Below, piece after piece: positions 59,483 to 64,000 of a DNA stretch of 64,000 nucleotides. How positions within the stretch are numbered: the first letter of the stretch is position 1; the number at the start of each line of letters is the position of its first letter. The notes beneath the pieces are model-generated. The model was given only the letters and a program-made list of their open reading frames with translations. It searched no databases and was not told where the DNA came from. Source of the DNA: Paenibacillus oryzae (lineage in GTDB: Bacteria > Bacillota > Bacilli > Paenibacillales > Paenibacillaceae); NCBI RefSeq assembly GCF_001675045.1, contig NZ_LYPA01000065.1, forward strand, positions 372,001 to 436,000. The letters are read 5' to 3'. A program made the translations under genes and the position numbers.

Positions 59483-60943
59483 GTGTTGTCGACGGCCAAA
59501 AAATCGCAAGCTCAATTTTACGATGCGCAAACATTTTATGACGAAATGTACGACAAAGACTCCTCCGTTCGCCCTCATTATGGAGCCATTCACCGCTTGT
59601 TCGGAGCAATGAAGCCAGCCGAGCTTGCCTTGAGGCAGCAAGCCATCAATCAAAGGATGCTGGAGGAGGGCATTACCTTTACGCTCTACAGTGAATCGCA
59701 AAGGGAGCCGCTGGAGCGGACCATCCCCTTTGATTTTATTCCGCGCGTCATTCCAAAGCATGAATGGGAGTTGATCGAACGGGGGGTCAAGCAGAGAATA
59801 AAAGCGCTCAACGCTTTTATCCATGATATCTATCATAAAGGAAGCATTGTGACCGACGGCGTTATCCCGCGGCGGATGATTGTTTCCAATACGTATTTTC
59901 GCCCGGAGATGGCGGGGCTGGATGTTCCTGGCGGAGTCTATATTACCGCCTCCGGCATCGATCTGATTCGGGATGAAAAGGGACGTTACTTCGTGCTGGA
60001 GGACAATCTCCGTTCCCCGTCGGGATTTTCGTATCTGTTCAAGGGCAGAACGCTGATGAGCGAATTGTTCCATGATTTGTATCTGGCCAGCTCCGTGCAA
60101 AGCATTGACCGCAGCCTGAACTGTTTTTTAAGCTCGCTTCGCAGTCTCGCCCCTAACGGAAAAAGCGATCCGCTTATTGTGCTGCTGACGCCCGGCGCTT
60201 ACAATTCGGCATATTACGAACACACCTTTCTGGCCCAGCAGATGGGCATTCACCTGGTAGAGGGACGCGATCTTGTTTATAAGGATCACAAAATCTATCT
60301 GCGCGATTTGAGGGGCTTGCGTCAGGTAGACGTTATTTATAGGCGCATTGATGATCATTTTCTGGATCCGTTGTCCTTTCACCCCGATTCCTTGCTCGGC
60401 GTCCCGGGCTTGATGAACGCGTACCGTGCAGGAAACGTAGCGATTGCCAATGCTCCCGGAACAGGCGTGGCAGATGATAAAGCGGTATATGCCTATGTGC
60501 CGGATATGATCCGGTATTATTTGAAGGAAGAGCCGATTCTTCATAATGTGCCAACCTATATTTTGACGCGTAAGGAAGAAAGAGACTACGTGCTGGAGCA
60601 TCTTTCCGAGCTGGTGGTCAAGGAAACCTCATTGTCCGGCGGATACGGCATGCTGATTGGTCCCAGCGCCAGCCCTAAGGAAATTGCGGCTTTTGCGGAA
60701 GCGATAAGGCGGGAGCCCTCCCGTTATATTGCGCAAACCACCATGAAGCTCTCACAGGCGCCCGTCATGATGGATGGAGCCATGTCTCCAAGACATATCG
60801 ATCTTAGAGCGTTTGCCCTGATGGGCAATGAAAGTCATGTTATACCCGGCGGCTTGACACGAGTGGCGATGCAGAAGGGTTCATTGGTCGTCAATTCGTC
60901 GCAGGGCGGCGGCGTGAAGGATACCTGGGTGCTTAACCGATGA
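59483..60943 (+). CDS. Circularly permuted type 2 ATP-grasp protein
   Basis: 486 residues (GTG at 59483; the following TTG at 59486 has better spacing to AAGGAGG). Circularly permuted ATP-grasp (DUF404/DUF407) family: RRMIVSNTYFRPEM, GRYFVLEDNLRSPSGFSYLF (nucleotide/metal part, core VLEDNLRSPSG), IYRRIDDHFLDPL, GVADDKAVYAYVPDMIRYYL, VVKETSLSGGYGMLIGP and a final HVIPGGLTRVA..GSLVVNSSQGGGVKDTWVL. Predicted ATP-dependent ligase (peptide or amide bond). Always found with alpha-E and transglutaminase-like genes, as here; product unknown. Confidence 0.92.
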   Translation: MLSTAKKSQAQFYDAQTFYDEMYDKDSSVRPHYGAIHRLFGAMKPAELALRQQAINQRMLEEGITFTLYSESQREPLERTIPFDFIPRVIPKHEWELIERGVKQRIKALNAFIHDIYHKGSIVTDGVIPRRMIVSNTYFRPEMAGLDVPGGVYITASGIDLIRDEKGRYFVLEDNLRSPSGFSYLFKGRTLMSELFHDLYLASSVQSIDRSLNCFLSSLRSLAPNGKSDPLIVLLTPGAYNSAYYEHTFLAQQMGIHLVEGRDLVYKDHKIYLRDLRGLRQVDVIYRRIDDHFLDPLSFHPDSLLGVPGLMNAYRAGNVAIANAPGTGVADDKAVYAYVPDMIRYYLKEEPILHNVPTYILTRKEERDYVLEHLSELVVKETSLSGGYGMLIGPSASPKEIAAFAEAIRREPSRYIAQTTMKLSQAPVMMDGAMSPRHIDLRAFALMGNESHVIPGGLTRVAMQKGSLVVNSSQGGGVKDTWVLNR

Positions 60944-60959
60944 ATGAGGAGGTTTTTTT

Positions 60960-61952
60960 ATGCTCAATCGGAATGCGGAGGCTTTATTCTGGATCGGAAG
61001 ATATATGGAGCGTGCTGAAAATCATGCCAGACTGATCGACGTTCATTATCATATGCAAATGGATCAGGATGCTTTGATTGATCAACTGGCTGGCGGCGAG
61101 CCGGAGGAGCATTATTCCAAGTGGCATCGGATTGTGGATGCGTTAGGGAGCCGGGATGCCTATGAACGGGGATATGGGGCGTATACGGAACAGGATGTGC
61201 TGCATTACACGACGCTGGACCGGGACAACGATAATTCGCTCGTATCCTGCGTCAGCCATGCCCGGGCCAATGTGCGAACGCTTCGCGAAAAGCTGCCTAG
61301 CGAGCTGTGGGACACAAGCAATGCCTTTTACCTGTGGCTCCGTGAGAAGCAGCCCGATGAAATGATGAGGGAGTCTCCGCATTTATTTTATGGCAGAATC
61401 AAGGAATGGACGGCCCAGTTTCAAGGATTAAGCCAATCCGTTATGCCGAGGGAAAATGAATGGCATTTTATTGAATGCGGGCGTTATCTGGAGCGCGGCG
61501 AAAATACGCTTCGTATTATTCGTTCCGCCATGCTGACCGCCTCTCATGAAGGCTGGAGCAATGCCGACGCGTATCCCTATCTGCAGGCCGTGCTTAAATC
61601 AGTTAGCGGCTATCAGGCTTTTCGCCGCTACTATGCCGACGGACTTTCCGTCCATGCGATTCTTGAATTTGTTCTGCTGAGCAGCGTATTCCCGCGGTCG
61701 CTTCAATTTGCTCTTTACATGCTGGACGATCATATGCGCTCCATAGAATTGCAGGATCGCGCGCTTCGGGTGGAGCATGACCGGATTTTGCGGCAGGTAG
61801 GCAAAATGAGAGCGGATTTGGCTTGTGTGGAGCGAGACGATCTAGCCATTGATTCCGAAGGAGCCATCGTTATCCACTTGCTTCAATCGTTTCAGCAGCT
61901 AGGCGCTATTTTTGCCAAAACCTTTTTTCGCATGGGGGAGGCCAGCGCATGA
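60960..61952 (+). CDS. Alpha-E domain protein
   Basis: 330 residues, almost wholly helical. Begins MLNRNAEALFWIGRYMERAENHARLIDVHYH, the standard alpha-E (DUF403) opening (core FWIGRYMERAENHAR); a second MERGEN-like motif, FIECGRYLERGENTLRIIRSAM, appears near 173-194. The conserved E/R/N/H pattern suggests an enzymatic or ligand-binding role in the same pathway as the ATP-grasp protein. Sixteen bases after the ATP-grasp gene; its stop overlaps the next start by four bases (ATGA). Confidence 0.92.
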   Translation: MLNRNAEALFWIGRYMERAENHARLIDVHYHMQMDQDALIDQLAGGEPEEHYSKWHRIVDALGSRDAYERGYGAYTEQDVLHYTTLDRDNDNSLVSCVSHARANVRTLREKLPSELWDTSNAFYLWLREKQPDEMMRESPHLFYGRIKEWTAQFQGLSQSVMPRENEWHFIECGRYLERGENTLRIIRSAMLTASHEGWSNADAYPYLQAVLKSVSGYQAFRRYYADGLSVHAILEFVLLSSVFPRSLQFALYMLDDHMRSIELQDRALRVEHDRILRQVGKMRADLACVERDDLAIDSEGAIVIHLLQSFQQLGAIFAKTFFRMGEASA

Positions 61953-62845
61953 AGCTGCATATTACTCATGTGACGCAATACGAATATCAAGGCAATGTGA
62001 CGGACAGTGTCAATGAAATCCGGCTGACGCCAAGCACGAATGAACGGCAATCCTGCTATCAGCAGTCGATCAGCATTGAGCCTAACGCTTCGTTGTTCAG
62101 CTATGAGGACTATTTTGGCAATCGGGTTCATTCCTTCTCCGTCAATATCCCCCATAAAAAGCTGGCGATCAAAACAGACATGACCGTTGTGACCAAAGGA
62201 GCCCGGAGCGAGGAGGAGCGAACGCAATATTTGAACCGATGCTCCATGGAGGACTCCTGGAAATGGCTAAAAAGCGAGGAAGCGGGAGACCGCTACGCGG
62301 AATTTCTGCTTGAAACGGAGTACACCTCCATTACTCCCGAGGTCAAACAGTTTGCCGAAAGCGTTCAGGTGATGCCTCCAGGCGCCGAAGGAAGCTCCTG
62401 CGTGCTGGATTGGCTCGGCGGACTCAGCGGATTGATCCGGGAGCAATTTCAATATGATCCGGAGGCAACCACTGTCAAAACGACAACTTCGGAGATGTTT
62501 CAAAGCCAACGAGGCGTTTGTCAGGATTTTGCCCATCTTATGATTGCTTCCGCGCGAGCGGCCGGCATTCCGGCAAGATATGTGAGCGGCTATCATTTTG
62601 TCGGCGATCTGCAGGGGGGCAATGCTGACTTCCTGCAAGCATCCCATGCATGGGTAGAGGCATACGTACCATCGCTTGGCTGGTGCAGCTTCGACCCCAC
62701 CAACGCGGACCCCGTCGGCGAGCGGTATGTAAAGCTTGGTCACGGCAGGGACTACAAGGATATTGTGCCCGTCAAAGGCGTTTACCGGGGCACGGGAGAG
62801 CAGCGGCTAAGCGTGGTTGTTGATGTGCAAAAGCTGGAGGAATAG
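61949..62845 (+). CDS. Transglutaminase-like (papain-fold) protein
   Basis: 298 residues. N-terminal beta domain (LHITHVTQYEYQGNVTDSVNEIRLTP, core THVTQYEY) followed by a transglutaminase-like core with catalytic Cys in QRGVCQDFAHLMIASARAAG, His in QASHAWVEAYVPSLGW and Asp in SFDPTNADPVGERYV. In this gene neighbourhood such proteins are predicted peptidases or amide-bond remodelling enzymes rather than cross-linking ones. No signal peptide, so cytoplasmic. Translationally coupled to the alpha-E gene. Confidence 0.92.
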   Translation: MKLHITHVTQYEYQGNVTDSVNEIRLTPSTNERQSCYQQSISIEPNASLFSYEDYFGNRVHSFSVNIPHKKLAIKTDMTVVTKGARSEEERTQYLNRCSMEDSWKWLKSEEAGDRYAEFLLETEYTSITPEVKQFAESVQVMPPGAEGSSCVLDWLGGLSGLIREQFQYDPEATTVKTTTSEMFQSQRGVCQDFAHLMIASARAAGIPARYVSGYHFVGDLQGGNADFLQASHAWVEAYVPSLGWCSFDPTNADPVGERYVKLGHGRDYKDIVPVKGVYRGTGEQRLSVVVDVQKLEE

Positions 62846-62910
62846 GGGGAAAAGATGTATTAAACTATGCATCTCTGTACATGTTAATTCATATACGGAG
62901 GTGCAGTAAT

Positions 62911-63537
62911 ATGAAGCGGAGTATAAAATTGGTAGTTGATTTGAGCGTGCTGGGGCTACTTGCTATAACAGCCGCTGGATGCGGGGATACTGGCAACAAC
63001 TATGGAGGCAATTATGAATCCTTGGAAAATGGCCGTGGAAGCCATTATGTTTCACCCGAATCATTAAATGAGCTTGGCGATCGAGCCCCTCTAACCTATC
63101 GTAATAATGGTACACCGAAGGCTTTGAATGAGGGTCAGCCAGGCTTGAATGACAATCAGCAGCCTTTAGGAAGCGGCATGTATAATGGAATGGATGCCGG
63201 CACCAGAGTAACGCCAAGCCAACTGGCCGCCATTGCGGAGAACGTACCTTTTGTTGAATCTGCGGTTGTGCTGATGACGGATTCCGATGTTGCGGTTGGC
63301 ATTACGCTTCAGCAAAACGGAAACCGCCGTATCGTTGAAAAGCAGGTAATTTCTGCCCTGCATGCGCAATATGGCGAATATAACTATCATGTAACCGCTG
63401 ATGCTCAGCTATACCGGATTATCCAAACTGGCGATCAGGCAGCTCTGGATTCTGGCGATCATATACGAATATCGGCCTTAAACGGAACAATGAACGAGTT
63501 GATTGACGATATTGCAAAAACTCAGATCAGACGATAA
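62911..63537 (+). CDS. YhcN/YlaJ-family sporulation lipoprotein
   Basis: 208 residues. Signal peptide with lipobox LLAITAAGC (Cys at about 29), an Asn/Gly-rich linker, and a YhcN/YlaJ domain at about 100-200 (LAAIAENVPFVESAVVLMTDSDVAVGITL, core VPFVESAVVLMTDSDVAVG; ends with DHIRISALNGTMNELIDDIAKTQ). Family members are membrane-anchored and found in spores, with a role in germination or outgrowth not defined. GGAGGTGCAGTAAT precedes the ATG at 62911. Confidence 0.88.
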   Translation: MKRSIKLVVDLSVLGLLAITAAGCGDTGNNYGGNYESLENGRGSHYVSPESLNELGDRAPLTYRNNGTPKALNEGQPGLNDNQQPLGSGMYNGMDAGTRVTPSQLAAIAENVPFVESAVVLMTDSDVAVGITLQQNGNRRIVEKQVISALHAQYGEYNYHVTADAQLYRIIQTGDQAALDSGDHIRISALNGTMNELIDDIAKTQIRR

Positions 63538-63606
63538 GATCAAGATTATTTTTAATAAGGACCGACCGAGAACAATCGATCCAATACAAAGATTAAAATG
63601 ATTCAT

Positions 63607-63660
63607 CAAATCCTCCAAACCTGCCTTCAGTGGCGGCGGCTTGGAGGATTTGTTGTTTTA
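63607..63660 (+). terminator. Rho-independent terminator of the YhcN-type gene
   Basis: AAATCCTCCAA (63608-63618) pairs with TTGGAGGATTT (63641-63651); GTTGTTTTA follows. Confidence 0.7.
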
Positions 63661-63698
63661 CTTCATATGCCTTTAAGCATAATCATCAAAACTGAGAT

Positions 63699-64000
63699 TT
63701 AGGCACGGTCGCGGTCGCGGCTTCTCATGCCGGCCAAACCGATCAAGCCCAAAAGGCCAAGCCAGCCCCAGTTGAAGTTCCGGTTTGTAGCCGTAGTTGT
63801 TGTCGTTGCCGCATTGGTGCGGTAACGGCCGTTATTCATTGTAGCGGCGCGATTGGTATTTGCATATCCATCGGTGCCAAAGGTGCGGTTCATGCCATTT
63901 TCAACATAGTTCATAGTGCGATTCATGCCATTTTCCACTCGGTTCATGCCGCGATTCATGCCGTTTTCTACACGGTTCATGCCGCGATTCATGTCATATT
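63699..64000 (-). CDS. WGxxGxxG-type small protein with 11-residue repeats (partial, 5' end outside window)
   Basis: 100 codons visible, open to the window edge. The N-terminal part is a tandem 11-residue repeat, MNRGMNRVENG, MNRGMNRVENG, MNRTMNYVENG, then MNRTFGTDG; a Thr/Asn-rich linker (TNAATTTTTATN) and a C-terminal hydrophobic Gly-rich tail NWGWLGLLGLIGLAG with a basic RSRDRD end follow. The tail is the pattern of WGxxGxxG-family proteins seen in Paenibacillus and cyanobacteria, probably a membrane-associated anchor. Because the repeat is 33 bp, copy number may vary. Function unknown. Confidence 0.75.
   Translation of the reverse strand, partial: YDMNRGMNRVENGMNRGMNRVENGMNRTMNYVENGMNRTFGTDGYANTNRAATMNNGRYRTNAATTTTTATNRNFNWGWLGLLGLIGLAGMRSRDRDRA

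Overview
The window reads as a piece of chromosome from a spore-forming, low-to-mid G+C Gram-positive bacterium of the Bacillales, most probably Paenibacillus or a close relative. Supporting evidence: Firmicutes replication and sporulation genes (dnaB, dnaI, sda, ytxC, prkA, a YhcN/YlaJ lipoprotein, a YheC/YheD ATP-grasp protein, an AbrB-type regulator), strong purine-rich ribosome sites, an S-box and a T-box leader, a LiaFSR-type cell-envelope operon and a futalosine-pathway gene (mqnC). I see no rRNA, tRNA, prophage, transposase gene or convincing CRISPR system. Most of the window is core genome. Species assignment is inference.

Layout. 1-9.4 kb: a partial metallophosphoesterase, topB, a YheC/YheD-like gene, the checkpoint gene sda (47 codons) behind a tight cluster of DnaA boxes, ferredoxin-NADP reductase, type II NADH dehydrogenase behind a Rex/Fnr-like operator, hemQ, a VOC protein and a YuiB-like membrane protein. 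9.4-12 kb: dnaB-dnaI primosome genes. 12-15.6 kb: a sulfate ABC transporter (sbp-cysT-cysW) with a YezD-like gene and no ATPase gene. 15.6-18.8 kb: a small membrane protein, uvrC and an unusual 0.9 kb non-coding stretch holding a 9-bp minisatellite, four palindromes exactly 52 bp apart and a G+C-rich compound repeat. 18.8-27.1 kb: a CPBP membrane protease, a LysR gene divergent from sdhCAB, and an SLC13 transporter behind a perfect Fur box and a Rex/Fnr-like box. 27.1-30.8 kb: HxlR regulator, PHP phosphatase, LysR, CorA with a structured leader.

30.8-39 kb: a SAM riboswitch driving metA-metI, then mqnC, ytxC, T-box-thrS, a 3D-domain protein and a tiny Asn/Gln-rich protein. 39-47.4 kb: liaFSR, a YugN-like gene, htrA and an OmpR/EnvZ-type two-component pair, the last two separated by two MITE-like elements. 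47.4-57 kb: ispH, aroF, a GSI-beta type glnA with a GlnR/TnrA box, serC, an orphan OmpR-family regulator, trmL, an AbrB-family gene, a 30-codon membrane peptide, an aminotransferase and a DUF2161 protein. 57-64 kb: prkA, a three-gene operon of circularly permuted ATP-grasp, alpha-E and transglutaminase-like proteins, a YhcN/YlaJ lipoprotein and a repeat-bearing WGxxGxxG-type protein cut by the window end.

How the parts work together: ndh, fnr/yumC, sdhCAB and hemQ serve respiration, heme and redox; sbp-cysTW, metA-metI and the S-box serve sulfur assimilation; thrS, serC, aroF and glnA serve amino-acid supply; liaFSR, htrA and its neighbouring two-component pair serve envelope stress; sda, abrB, prkA, ytxC and YhcN serve the decision to sporulate and sporulation itself. 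The least explained pieces are the 52-bp palindrome array, the dispersed ~200-bp inverted-repeat element (three copies here), and the ATP-grasp/alpha-E/transglutaminase operon, whose product is not established as far as I know.
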